From: CAZKUN01 sp964555935 | Lineage (GTDB): Bacteria > Armatimonadota > Zipacnadia > Zipacnadales > VGFC01 | Length of the DNA: 64,000 bases | Assembly (NCBI GenBank): GCA_964555935.1 | Contig: CAZKUN010000015.1 | Span: forward strand, 5,239-69,238 | Direction: 5' to 3' | Shown: positions 9,398 to 18,145 of the stretch, piece after piece | How the letters are laid out: every line of letters starts with the position of its first letter | How positions within the stretch are numbered: the stretch's first letter is position 1 | The notes under the pieces: model-generated | Told to the model about the DNA's origin: nothing | Databases searched by the model: none | What the model saw: the letters and a program-made list of their open reading frames with translations, nothing else | Position numbers and translations under genes: made by a program

Positions 9398-11251
9398 TTA
9401 GCGGATCCAGTGGGGCACTGCGTCTTCCTCAAACGGGCCCGCCCGCAACGCGTCGATCTGCTCATCACTCAACATGCTGTAGAGGTACAGCCCCACCCCG
9501 TTGCCTGGCCATCTTCGTTGGCAGTAGCTGATGTGATCCGCCACCAGTTGGGCGTCGCGAGGGATCACGCTCCCCGCGTCGTCGCGGGTGTAGTTCCCTG
9601 GCAGATCGACGATGGCCTGGGGCTTGCCAGTCGCGGCGCGGACCGCGTTCACGGTCTCAAAACCTAGGTGCTCGCCATAGTCCATGTTGTAGACCACATC
9701 CACCCAACCCGCCTCGATCCACGGCAGCTCGTTGCGGCCTTGCGTGCCGGGCGCCGAAGTGGGGGGATGCACGTGCCCGTCGATGCTGACGATGAGTTCG
9801 GGTCTCAGCTTCCGTCCGCCCTCGGCCACGCGGGCTACGATATCGCTGATCGCCTCATCTTGCCACTCGATCACGCGGTCGATCGTGTTGCCGCTGTCGT
9901 CTCTCAGCTTCATGTCGTCGGCGAGTTCGGTGCCGTACTTGGCCTTGTACTCCGCCTGGCATTTGGGCCCTTGGCAGATGCCCCCGGTCCGGATGTAGTC
10001 GAGGTTGATGCCATCCACGTCGTAGCGCTCGATCGCCTCAAGCATCAGCTTCACGATGTAGTCTCTGAACTCCGGTCGATGGGCGTCGAAGAACCCCTTG
10101 GGCGTCCCGTCCTCCACGAACTCGGGGTGCAAGTCGTTCTCGCGCTTGCCCACGCAGAACCACGGGTGCACCTCAATTCCCTCGGCGTGACATTGCGTGA
10201 CGAGTTCTTCCAGCGGATCGGTCGCCAACGCCGCGTAAGCGTCTTGCAGGCCGGGGTCCGCGGTTGGACCTGGGTATCGCGTCCCGCGACCGTGCCACAC
10301 GCACGGGATGTAGACGTTGAATCCCGCCCGCTTCATCCTGTCGATGATGACCGGAATGTTCGTCGGATCGGACCACGGGTGGCCCTCGTCAAGCAGCGCC
10401 CGACTCTCGAGCACGAGGCCATTCTCGTCCCGCTCGAAGGTCGGATCCGGGCCAGCGAGCGTGTCCGTCAGCCACGCCCACTTGCGCCCCTGGATCTCAG
10501 CCCAACGCGATTCCTGCCCTCGGTATGCCGCCGCGATCTCGCTGTCAGTCAGCACGCGGCCATAGATCACCAGCTCATCAAACAGGCAGTCTGAAGGACG
10601 CTCGCCCGCCATTTCCGCCGCCCTGTCGGAACCGACGAACAGCCGCGTCCTGGGCTGGCGCGTCACATCGGTGGTCTTGAAGGTCGAGGCCACGTGCTCG
10701 CCGTTGAGGTAGATCGCCGCGCGCGCCGGGTCGCCGCCCGCCCAGGTGAGCGTGATGTGCTGCCATTCATTCAGGTGCTCGCCCATCGTCATCAACACGG
10801 GGGTGCTGGTATGCATGAACGCCTGGTTGTCGTAGACGAAGTACATCCGCCGCGCGCCGCCGCCCGTCTCCCACCATCCCTGACTCAGCGCGAAATACCC
10901 GGGCGGATCTCCGTCGAGCCCCATCGAGAGCAACGCGTGTGAGTCCTCCGTCGTCGCGTCCCACTCGGGCTTGATCCACAGCATCAGCGTGCCCGCGCTC
11001 ATGTCGAGATTGCCCTCGGGGTCGAAGCTCAGGAAACCGTCTCCCGAGACCTTCAGGCCGCCGCCCCACTTGCCCTCGGCCACCAACTCCGCACCCTCGG
11101 CCTCAGCCGTGGCGTTGCCCTCGGCCTCGTCGGCGTCAAGCGAGTCATCGAAGTGCGCGATCAGCAGCGTGTCGGCGTCGGCCGACGGCGGGGCGGCCGG
11201 CTGACCGACGGCGGATACCGCGGCGAGTAAGGCAGCAACCGATGTGAGCAC
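9398..11251 (-). CDS. Secreted LamG-domain / GHL10 (DUF187-like) glycoside hydrolase
   Basis: 617 residues starting at GTG 11251, supported by AGGGGGA about 7 nt upstream; no in-frame ATG fits better. A signal peptide is followed by a concanavalin/laminin-G-like fold (about 25-240; LLIAHFDDSLDADEAEGNA, HITLTWAGG, AAIYLNGEHV). The second half is a GHL10-type TIM barrel: GFNVYIPCVWHGRGTRYPG, EGIEVHPWFCVGK and the signature DGINLDYIRTGG with Asp418. The barrel family is related to alpha-amylase-superfamily hydrolases, with catalytic carboxylates expected at strand ends. A CQGPKCQAEY Cys pair follows the signature. The gene is flanked 10-11 bp on each side by the DUF4838 and GH42-like genes, so the three are probably cotranscribed. 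LamG plus barrel suggests a polysaccharide-bound extracellular hydrolase; specificity unknown. Confidence 0.8.
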   Translation of the reverse strand: MLTSVAALLAAVSAVGQPAAPPSADADTLLIAHFDDSLDADEAEGNATAEAEGAELVAEGKWGGGLKVSGDGFLSFDPEGNLDMSAGTLMLWIKPEWDATTEDSHALLSMGLDGDPPGYFALSQGWWETGGGARRMYFVYDNQAFMHTSTPVLMTMGEHLNEWQHITLTWAGGDPARAAIYLNGEHVASTFKTTDVTRQPRTRLFVGSDRAAEMAGERPSDCLFDELVIYGRVLTDSEIAAAYRGQESRWAEIQGRKWAWLTDTLAGPDPTFERDENGLVLESRALLDEGHPWSDPTNIPVIIDRMKRAGFNVYIPCVWHGRGTRYPGPTADPGLQDAYAALATDPLEELVTQCHAEGIEVHPWFCVGKRENDLHPEFVEDGTPKGFFDAHRPEFRDYIVKLMLEAIERYDVDGINLDYIRTGGICQGPKCQAEYKAKYGTELADDMKLRDDSGNTIDRVIEWQDEAISDIVARVAEGGRKLRPELIVSIDGHVHPPTSAPGTQGRNELPWIEAGWVDVVYNMDYGEHLGFETVNAVRAATGKPQAIVDLPGNYTRDDAGSVIPRDAQLVADHISYCQRRWPGNGVGLYLYSMLSDEQIDALRAGPFEEDAVPHWIR

Positions 11252-11261
11252 GTGCTTCCCC

Positions 11262-13100
11262 CTACTGGATGAGCTTTCGCCAGGCTTCGATCTTGGCCGC
11301 CACGTCCGGCGCGCCCTCGTAGATGTGTGTCAGACCGGCCTCGCCGGCGGTCGCCTCGAACTGGTCGATCAAGTCGCCGTATCCGGCGCCCACGTAGTCC
11401 GGCCCCCGCACCAGCTTCACGTACATGATCGGTAGTCGATCGCGCCGGACGCGGGCCAGTAGCGCCTCATCGTCGCCCGCGAGTTGCTCCGCTCTATCAT
11501 ACAGATCGGCGGCGCTATTGATGAACTCATCCGAGAGAAACGGGTGATCCATCTTGTAGCGGATCCCGCCCTCGGGCGCCGCGAGCGTGTCGGCGTGGTC
11601 GATCCCCGCCTGCCTGAGCATCAGGTTGTATTCCCAGATTGGCGGCGCCGCTTTGCCGAAGTAGCCATACACGAAGTCATGCATCAGCGCCCACACATCC
11701 CGCGAGGGCTCCCACAGCAGTTTCGCCATCACCCACGAGCGCATCGCGTCACGCTCGGCGCCACGCGCTTGGTAGGCGCCCTGGAGCATCACGCCCGTCG
11801 CGTTATGATCGACGAAGTACCGGATGTTGTCGGCCACCACGTCCATGTTCGGCATCGGCGCGGGGTAGTGGCTGAAGTTGACCTCATAGTCCCAGATGTG
11901 GATCTGGTCATGGACCGCCGACCAGGTCTCCATCATCGGCGCGAAGACATCGCTCTCCCTCGCCGCCGTGAACGGATGAGCCCACATGCACCGGTCCGTG
12001 CAAAGCCGGATCGCCACGTTGTCCCTCGGCCGGATTGTCTTCGGCGGGCTCGCCGTCTCCAGGTACGCCAGCGTTGAGACCGTCACGCGAGGGAACTCGT
12101 CCTCAATGGCCTCCGCGACACGGTTGACGAGGTAGAGATTGCTCGCCGCCTCCGAGCCTTCTTCCGTGTCCAGCGCCTTACATGTCTCGCACTGGCACGT
12201 GCGTCCGCCGTCTGTCTTGCTGACGCTGATCACGCGCGCATCGGGTTTCGCGCGCAGCATCCTCAGCGCCCCCTCAATCGCCGCCTCAATCGCACCGGGG
12301 TGGGTCATGCAGAGCTGATGAGCATTCCGCTCGCCATCCGCGTTCATCATGAACCACTCCGGGTGCGCCTCGAAATGCTCGCCCGGTGGCACGAGCGAAT
12401 GCACCGTATGCACGAAGGCGGCGTACGTCGTATGCCCGCCATGCTCATCGGCGATGGGCGCGGATGGCGAGTTCGTCCGATTGCGCAGCGACCACGTCCC
12501 GTTGAACGCGGCGCTGTAATACGGGTCACGGATCATGAGCGGCGGCACGTAGCTACGCGCCACCGGCCTGAACTTCACCGTCGGCCGCTTCGGAATCCGG
12601 TTCGCCTCCGGGCTGTGCGAGTACCACCGAAGGCCCAAATCCTCCTCCAGCAGCGCGTAGACGGCGTAGATCGGGCCGCGTAGTTTTCCGCCCTTCAGGA
12701 AGATCCGGCCCTCCTCGACGTCGATGCTGTAGCCCTCGTCCCCAAGATCCCGGTCGGGGCCGCCCCGGCTCGTATCGCCGACACAGATCTCGTGCCAGGT
12801 GATCGAGCCATCCGGTTGGCGGAATTCGCCAATCGACACAGGCTCCGCGCCAATCGGGAATGTGGCTCCGGTCATCTCCCTGAGCCACCGGGCCAGATCG
12901 TCCGCCGCCTTCTGCTCCTGGGTCGTGGGCTCGGCGGGGACGAGGATCGAGTACTGCGTCTCGCCGGCCTCGGCGAGAGTGATCTCCGGGCCGGTGATGC
13001 CCTCGGGCCTCAGCGAGTTGGTCCATTGGCCGGGGAAGCTCTGCGCCGCAACGGTTGATGCCATCAACGCCCCGATCAGCAAGGCGGTGTTCGTCGTCAT
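11262..13100 (-). CDS. Secreted DUF4838 (GH-like) protein
   Basis: 612 residues from ATG 13100, which has GGGAG 7 nt upstream and a good signal peptide (MTTNTALLIGALMASTVAAQ); the frame stays open upstream but without such support. The N-terminal part resembles the GH20/GH67-type small domain (AADDLARWLREMTGATFPI, GPIYAVYALLEEDLGLRWYS). It is followed by the DUF4838 barrel with HPEWFMMNADGERNAHQLCM, then SVSKTDGGRTCQCETCKALD, and a helical tail. The CxCxxC in the middle is a DUF4838 hallmark and recalls the GH42 zinc cluster. Family members are predicted uronidase- or hexosaminidase-like hydrolases of unproven activity. It is first in a run of four exported proteins on the - strand and divergent from the heparinase-like gene. 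A second DUF4838 protein lies at 44.8-47.3 kb. Confidence 0.8.
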   Translation of the reverse strand: MTTNTALLIGALMASTVAAQSFPGQWTNSLRPEGITGPEITLAEAGETQYSILVPAEPTTQEQKAADDLARWLREMTGATFPIGAEPVSIGEFRQPDGSITWHEICVGDTSRGGPDRDLGDEGYSIDVEEGRIFLKGGKLRGPIYAVYALLEEDLGLRWYSHSPEANRIPKRPTVKFRPVARSYVPPLMIRDPYYSAAFNGTWSLRNRTNSPSAPIADEHGGHTTYAAFVHTVHSLVPPGEHFEAHPEWFMMNADGERNAHQLCMTHPGAIEAAIEGALRMLRAKPDARVISVSKTDGGRTCQCETCKALDTEEGSEAASNLYLVNRVAEAIEDEFPRVTVSTLAYLETASPPKTIRPRDNVAIRLCTDRCMWAHPFTAARESDVFAPMMETWSAVHDQIHIWDYEVNFSHYPAPMPNMDVVADNIRYFVDHNATGVMLQGAYQARGAERDAMRSWVMAKLLWEPSRDVWALMHDFVYGYFGKAAPPIWEYNLMLRQAGIDHADTLAAPEGGIRYKMDHPFLSDEFINSAADLYDRAEQLAGDDEALLARVRRDRLPIMYVKLVRGPDYVGAGYGDLIDQFEATAGEAGLTHIYEGAPDVAAKIEAWRKLIQ

Positions 13101-13248
13101 GATCCGACTCCCGCACGCGTGATTGCGAACCGTGCGTCTCCGTTCGCACCGGGCCCGTGGCATCCCTCCACGCGCCGGGCAGGTGCGGACGCGCCAGCGG
13201 GCCAACCAAACCACAACACTGCATCTCTCCCGTATAGGAGCACGCTCC
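13101..13248. promoter_or_regulatory. Divergent intergenic region, DUF4838 operon / heparinase-like gene
   Basis: This 148-bp gap separates two divergent starts and must carry promoters for both by position. It holds ribosome-binding sites at both edges (GGGAG for the - gene, TAGGAG for the + gene) and a small inverted repeat CGTGG/CCACG at 13156-13172 around a CATCCCT spacer. I see no convincing -35/-10 pair. Confidence 0.35.
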
Positions 13249-16186
13249 ATGCGTCCCTCGACATCGATCTCGGTCATCGCGCTTCTCGCGTTTGCGACCG
13301 TCGGCCTCGCGCAGGAGAATCTCTTCGTCAATTCCGGGTTCGAGGACATCGGCGCTGACGGGCGCCCGACCGACTGGCTGCCCGTCGACTTCGGCACCGG
13401 CGGGACGTTCGCCGTCGGCGACGATGGCGGCCACGCGGGCGACCACTACGTCATCCTCGGCGGAATCGAGGCCAAGAACCGCAGTTGCTGGCAGCAAGGG
13501 GTTCTCTGGGACGACGAGCACGTCGCGGCGACGGTCACCGGCTGGTACCGCACGGTTGGCGTCGCGGCCGGCGCCGGCAAGGGCGCGTCGATCCGGTTCT
13601 GTTTCAACGGTCAGGTAGGCGTTTGGGAACACCTTGACCTCAAGACCGCGTGGTATCCGCCCGCCGAGGAGTGGACGGAGATCCGGACGACTTACCCCGT
13701 GCCCGAGGGCACGAGCGAGATCTTCATCCAACCGTTCCAGTGGTACGCCATCGGCGAGACGCACTGGGACGACATGGCCATTCGCCCGGCGACCGAAGAG
13801 GAGGTGGAAGCGATGGCTATGGACCCGAGCATCGCCGTCGACCGTGATCCCGTCCACGGTCGGAACCTCCCGTACTGGCCCGCTGACGGCGAGACAGTCA
13901 AGCTCAACCCGCCGCCTTTCCGCTGGTTGCCCTCGGGCGCGACGGCGACCTACCGCCTTCAGATCGACCGCACGGACTCATTCGACGGCGACGGCCTCCG
14001 CGAATTCGCCGACATGCCTTGGTGCGCGAGAATGCTCAGCGGACCCCTCGCTACGGGGACCTGGCACTGGCGCTACGGCGTGGATGGCGTCCTTCGCAAC
14101 ACGGTCTGGAGCCAGGCCCGCGAGTTCACCGTGACCGAGGACGCCTCGCCTTGGCCCTATCCCGGCCGCGAAGCGCTCAAGGTCCCGGAGGGCCGGCCTC
14201 GGCTCTTCCTGACGCGCGACGAGTTGGCGGATTACCGGCAGCGCGCGAGTGAAGGCGACCTCAGGTCCATCGCCGATGGGCTGCTCGGGGTCGTTCGGAA
14301 GTATGCCGATGAGGAACTGGTGCCAGAACCCGACTTCCTGCCCAGCGGCGAAGCGCGCCGGAACGCCTACACGCTGACCTTCCGCGCCACCCGCCCGCCG
14401 ATGGATCGGATGGAACGGATCGCTCTCGCCTACGTGCTCACCGGCGACGAAGAGGCTGCCGCCCAGGCCAAGCGCCGCGTGTTGCACTTCTTCTCGTGGG
14501 ATCCGCAGGGCTCGACCGGCATCTTCCACAACGACGAGCCCGCGATGTGGATCATGATGCGCGGCACTCGCGCGTACGATTGGACTTACGATCTGTACAC
14601 CGACGAAGAGCGCGAGATGATCGAGGGCGCGATGCGCGTCCGCGCGTCGGACTTCTACAAGCAGCTTCGCTCGATGCCGTTTGAGAACAACCCATTCTCC
14701 AGCCACCCGGGTCGCACCATCGGATTCTTGGGCGAGGCGGCGCTTGAGTTCCAGGACGAGTGGCCTGAGGCCAGCGAGTGGCTCGACTACATCACGCAGA
14801 TCTACTGGGGCGTCTATCCGGCGTGGGGCAAGGACGATGGCGGCTGGAACGAGGGGCCGGGTTACTGGGGAGCGTACATGAGCTTTGGGATGCACTACGT
14901 CGTCGCGTTGCGCAACGCGACCGGGGTCGATCTCTCCCAGCGCCCGTTCTACAAGAACACGCCCTACTACCGCTTCTACATCACCCCGCCGCATACCCAG
15001 ATGGCGCCCTTCGGCGACGGCACCCAGTGGAAGCCGAGCCGTCCCGGCGCGCTGATGTACTGGTTCAGCACTCTCACCCGCGATCCGGTCATCCGTTGGT
15101 ACGCCGAGGCCCTCAACGCGGGTCCTGGGTCCGGGCCGCTCGCCGTCGTGCTGAAGGACGATTCCCTCGTCGGAGAGCCGCCGGATGACCTCCCGCAGTC
15201 GAGGCTATTCGAGGGCGTGGGCCTCGCGTGCCTGCATACGGACCTCGGCAATGGCGCCGAGGACGTCGGTTTCGCCATGCGCTCATCGCCGTACGGCGCG
15301 GTCTCTCATGGGCACAATGATCAGAACTGCTTCGTGCTTGAGGCCTACGGCGAGGCGCTGGCGATCGCGAGCGGCTACTACCCGAACTACAGCTCGCCCC
15401 ATCACGACAAGTGGACGCGGCAGACGAAGGCCAAGTGCGGTATCACCATCGACGGCGGGATCGGCCAGGACCGGGGCTGGCAAGCCCAGGGGAAGATCAC
15501 GGCGTTCAGCCATGGCGAGGATTTCGACCTCGTCATCGGCGATGCGACCGAAGCCTATGGCGGACGTCTGACTCGGGCCATCCGCGAGGTGGTTCACGTC
15601 CGTCCCGGGCTGTTCGTCATCCGCGATGACCTCGCCAGCGGTCAACCGCGCAGCTTCGAGTACTGGCTGCACGCCATCGATGAGATGCAGATCGACCAGG
15701 CCGCCGCGACGGTCTTCGCGCCGCGAAACACGGCCTCGCTCACGACCCGCTTCCTGCATCCAGCGGGCATCGACATCACCCAAACGAACGAGTTCGATCC
15801 TCACCCCGCATGGCCTCCAGACGTTGAATACGCGAAAAACTGGCACGTCACGGCAACCGTGCCTGAGTCGGTGGAAGCGACCGAGATTCTCTCCGTGTTG
15901 CTGCCATCCAAGGCGGGGGAGGAGAGCGATCTGCCGCTAACGGTCAGCCTCGAGACCGCAACCGCCCGCGGCGTTGAGATGACCTTCCCGGACGGGTCGA
16001 AGACCGTCGTGGGGTTTGCTCTTCCGGATGCCGCAGGCGACGCAAGCCTCGCGGCAATTACAACCGACGCGCGCGTGTTCGCCGNNNNNNNNNNTCGCCG
16101 TGTCCTACAATCCCGACGGCACGCCTCGCGCCTGGATGCAGCACGGCGGGGAGAAGCTGTCGAGCGGCGACAGGGACCTGCCTTAG
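13249..16186 (+). CDS. Secreted DUF4962 / heparinase II/III-family polysaccharide lyase, spanning an assembly gap
   Basis: The ATG at 13249 has TAGGAG 8 nt upstream and starts a signal peptide ending in GLAQ. An N-terminal CBM/jelly-roll (about 22-190; ENLFVNSGFEDIGADGRPTDW) is followed by DUF4962 with its Fn3-like and alpha/alpha-toroid parts (about 200-640; PRLFLTRDEL, GWNEGPGYWGAYMSFG) and the heparinase II/III beta-sandwich (about 645-870; SHGHNDQN at 686-693, ASGYYPNYSSPHHDKW). Ten N interrupt it at 16085-16094. Behind the gap the sensible frame reads AVSYNPDGTPRAWMQHGGEKL and stops at 16186, which requires the real gap to be a multiple of three rather than 10. About 975-985 residues in all. 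Family lyases or hydrolases act on uronate-containing polymers (heparinoids, alginate-like); substrate unknown. It converges on the beta-helix lipoprotein across a hairpin cluster. Confidence 0.82.
16085..16094. other. Assembly gap (10 N) inside the heparinase-like gene
   Basis: Ten consecutive N. The coding frames on the two sides agree only if the missing length is divisible by three, so the run is a scaffold placeholder of unknown true length, not a measured 10-base gap. Confidence 0.97.
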
Positions 16187-16195
16187 TGTCGCCCT

Positions 16196-16220
16196 CGTAG
16201 GTCGGATCTCCAGATCCGAC
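16196..16220 (+). repeat. Hairpin module A (CGTAG leader plus perfect 9-bp stem)
   Basis: CGTAG at 16196-16200 is followed by GTCGGATCT, a CC loop and AGATCCGAC (16201-16220), a perfect 9-bp inverted repeat. The same module recurs at 30456, 51657, 55628 and 61405 and as a half at 33362, always intergenic and always in this orientation. Here it lies 10 bp past the stop of the heparinase-like gene. Confidence 0.93.
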
Positions 16221-16245
16221 GGATCCGTCGCTGTCCGCTATTCGT

Positions 16246-16303
16246 CCGTGCCTGCGGGTCTCCTGACCCGCGTCTTTGTCCGTTACTCGACCCGCAGGCA
16301 CGG
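16246..16303. repeat. Hairpin module B with an inverted half copy
   Basis: GCGGGTC-TCCT-GACCCGC (16254-16271) is a 7-bp hairpin of the same style. A second long pairing exists: CCGTGCCTGCGGGTC (16246-16260) is the exact reverse complement of 16289-16303. The two foldings compete for the same left arm. The segment fills most of the gap between two convergent genes and may act as a bidirectional transcription stop, although no U-tract is present. Confidence 0.85.
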
Positions 16304-16307
16304 GCTG

Positions 16308-18023
16308 TCACCTCGGCCCATAGTGCGGCAACTCATCGCCCAACTCGAACGCGCCTAGATCCGGCGCCTCGCCTCCGAATCCATCGTTGAAACCGGGCAG
16401 CGCGATCCCCGCGTCGATCGCGGCCGTGCCCTCCGCCAGCCTCAGGTCATTGTCGCCCAACTCATACCGCAACTCCGCGTCCGCCGGCGCCTCAACGCCG
16501 CTGGCGAAGACGCTGTCAATCCCGACCTCAACCGCGTGCCCGTACACCGGCGCCGAGTCACGCGCATCATCGATCGTCCCGTACCGCTCGCCGTTCCACT
16601 TCAGGAACAGCTCCCACGGGCCGCCGCCGAAGCCGTCGTAATCGAAGTCGCAGTCGACCATGGGCGCGGTGCTCTCGTAGGCGTAGTTGCCCGTCGTCCC
16701 GATGAACAGGTTGTTCCGAAAGACGCAGTTGCGGACAGGCTCGTTCGTCCAGAGCACCAGCGGCATGCCCGCCTTAACGGACGTGTTGTGCAGCATCAGC
16801 GCGCCCGACGGGCTGTTGTGCATCTTGAACGGTTCGCCCACAACGTTGTGCATGGCATTCCGGAAGATATATACCGGCCCGCCGAATATCGGCTGCACGG
16901 AAATCCCCTGGAACACGTTCGTCAGCCGGTTGAGGAAGCAGCGAGTGTTGCGCTCGGAGTAGTCCATCTCGATCCCGTCATCGGTCATCTCGCTGATCTC
17001 GTTGTGGTGGATATCGATCGCCTCGCACCGCTGCGATCCGAACGTGTCCACCGCGTCGGCGAAACCCCGAATCCGGTTGTAGCAGATATCATGTCCCGTG
17101 CCGGTGACCTGAATCCCGCGCGCGTTCTCAATCCCCTGCGTCCGCGGCCATGTCGACGGTCCCTCGATGGTGTTGTCCGAGATGAAGAACCCCCGCACCG
17201 CATCATTGCTGTTATTCGTGCAGGTGATTCCATACTCCACATCGCTGATGCGACACCTGCGGATGACGATGCGTGACGACCGATGCGCGACGATGCCGTA
17301 GTCAGCGTTGCGTATCCTCAGGCCCTCAAACCACACGTCATGGATGTCGCCCGCCGAGATCCCTCGCCCCTCGCCCTGCCCATCGATGACTGGCTTGCCC
17401 TCAGCCATCCACACGATCGGCGCCTCCGGCGTCCCGCTTTGCGTCGCGATGAACGTGCCCTCGTAGATGCCCTCCCGCACCACGAGCCAATCGCCCGGTT
17501 GCGCCGCGGCGTCAGCCGCCTCCAGCCCTCGGAACGGGTCATCTTTCGTCCCCGTGCCTCCGCCATTGCCTGGCGTCACGAATCGCATCCGCATGCCCTC
17601 AGGTATCACAGGCTCCGCGCGAGTTCTGGCCGTCAGCGTCTTCTGCCCTTCGCCGCCGCCAGGATCCGCCAGAGTCAGCCTCAACTCATACTCCGTGTCC
17701 GGCTCAAGCATCACGATGCTCCCCGCGAAGAGGCTCGCATCCTCGGGGACATCAAGCTGGCTGCCGTGCTCGCCGCCCTCGTTAGCGCCCTTCTCAACGC
17801 GGAACAGATCCGCGCCCGCGCGCCACTGCGCCTCGCCGGTCTCCCGGTACTCGACGCTCACTTTTGCGTTCCCATCATCGTCGCCGCTGATGATCCAATA
17901 CGCGCCGAGCGAGTGCAGCGTCGGCGCCTCCAATACCGGATCGCCAAGCGGCGTCGCCGAATCGTCGGCGCCCGCGCATCCCGTCACGAAAACAAGCAGT
18001 AGACCGGCTAATCTGTTGACCAT
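16308..18023 (-). CDS. Right-handed beta-helix lipoprotein with Fn3-like domain
   Basis: 571 residues. The N-terminus MVNRLAGLLLVFVTGCAG is a lipoprotein signal with lipobox VTGC (Cys16). Residues about 30-135 look Fn3-like (VSVEYRETGEAQWRAG, LEPDTEYELRLTLADPGG). The rest is a parallel beta-helix of the pectate-lyase superfold, with rungs rich in N-N and H-N ladders (IVIRRCRISDVEYGI, AIDIHHNEISEMTDDGIEMD) and a closing LGAFELG. Such proteins include polysaccharide lyases, epimerases and non-catalytic glycan binders; no family-specific catalytic set is clear to me. The ATG at 18023 has GGAGG about 11 nt upstream. It converges on the heparinase-like gene and diverges from the GH38 operon. Anchored surface polysaccharide binding or cleavage is the likely role. 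Confidence 0.8.
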   Translation of the reverse strand: MVNRLAGLLLVFVTGCAGADDSATPLGDPVLEAPTLHSLGAYWIISGDDDGNAKVSVEYRETGEAQWRAGADLFRVEKGANEGGEHGSQLDVPEDASLFAGSIVMLEPDTEYELRLTLADPGGGEGQKTLTARTRAEPVIPEGMRMRFVTPGNGGGTGTKDDPFRGLEAADAAAQPGDWLVVREGIYEGTFIATQSGTPEAPIVWMAEGKPVIDGQGEGRGISAGDIHDVWFEGLRIRNADYGIVAHRSSRIVIRRCRISDVEYGITCTNNSNDAVRGFFISDNTIEGPSTWPRTQGIENARGIQVTGTGHDICYNRIRGFADAVDTFGSQRCEAIDIHHNEISEMTDDGIEMDYSERNTRCFLNRLTNVFQGISVQPIFGGPVYIFRNAMHNVVGEPFKMHNSPSGALMLHNTSVKAGMPLVLWTNEPVRNCVFRNNLFIGTTGNYAYESTAPMVDCDFDYDGFGGGPWELFLKWNGERYGTIDDARDSAPVYGHAVEVGIDSVFASGVEAPADAELRYELGDNDLRLAEGTAAIDAGIALPGFNDGFGGEAPDLGAFELGDELPHYGPR

Positions 18024-18145
18024 TGGATCGCATGCCTCCAGCGCGTGTTGGCGTCAGGTTCCAGCGTTCCCACCACAAGGCCTGCATGTCGGTGAGGGGG
18101 AACGTGCCCTTGCATTGCATAGCGCTAACTCCATGGGATGGTCCG
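18024..18145. promoter_or_regulatory. Divergent intergenic region, beta-helix lipoprotein / GH38 operon
   Basis: A 122-bp gap between divergent starts, expected by position to hold promoters for the lipoprotein and for the alpha-mannosidase/acid-sugar operon. I found no clear sigma-70 boxes or operator palindrome. Confidence 0.3.

Noticed and set aside
13123..13248. 42-residue N-terminal extension of the heparinase-like protein
   Set aside because: It would place an Arg-rich stretch before a perfect signal peptide; the internal ATG at 13249 has TAGGAG at the right distance.
12553..13857. 434-codon open frame on the - strand
   Set aside because: Overlaps the DUF4838 start, the divergent region and the heparinase-like gene; composition is shadow-like and no start signal or family is visible.
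13978..14994. 338-codon open frame antisense to the heparinase-like gene
   Set aside because: No recognisable domain; the opposite strand carries a clear DUF4962/heparinase product.
16085..16200. Frameshifted or pseudogene reading of the heparinase-like C-terminus
   Set aside because: The shift exists only because the gap is written as 10 N. With a 3n gap the frame continues normally to a stop at 16186.
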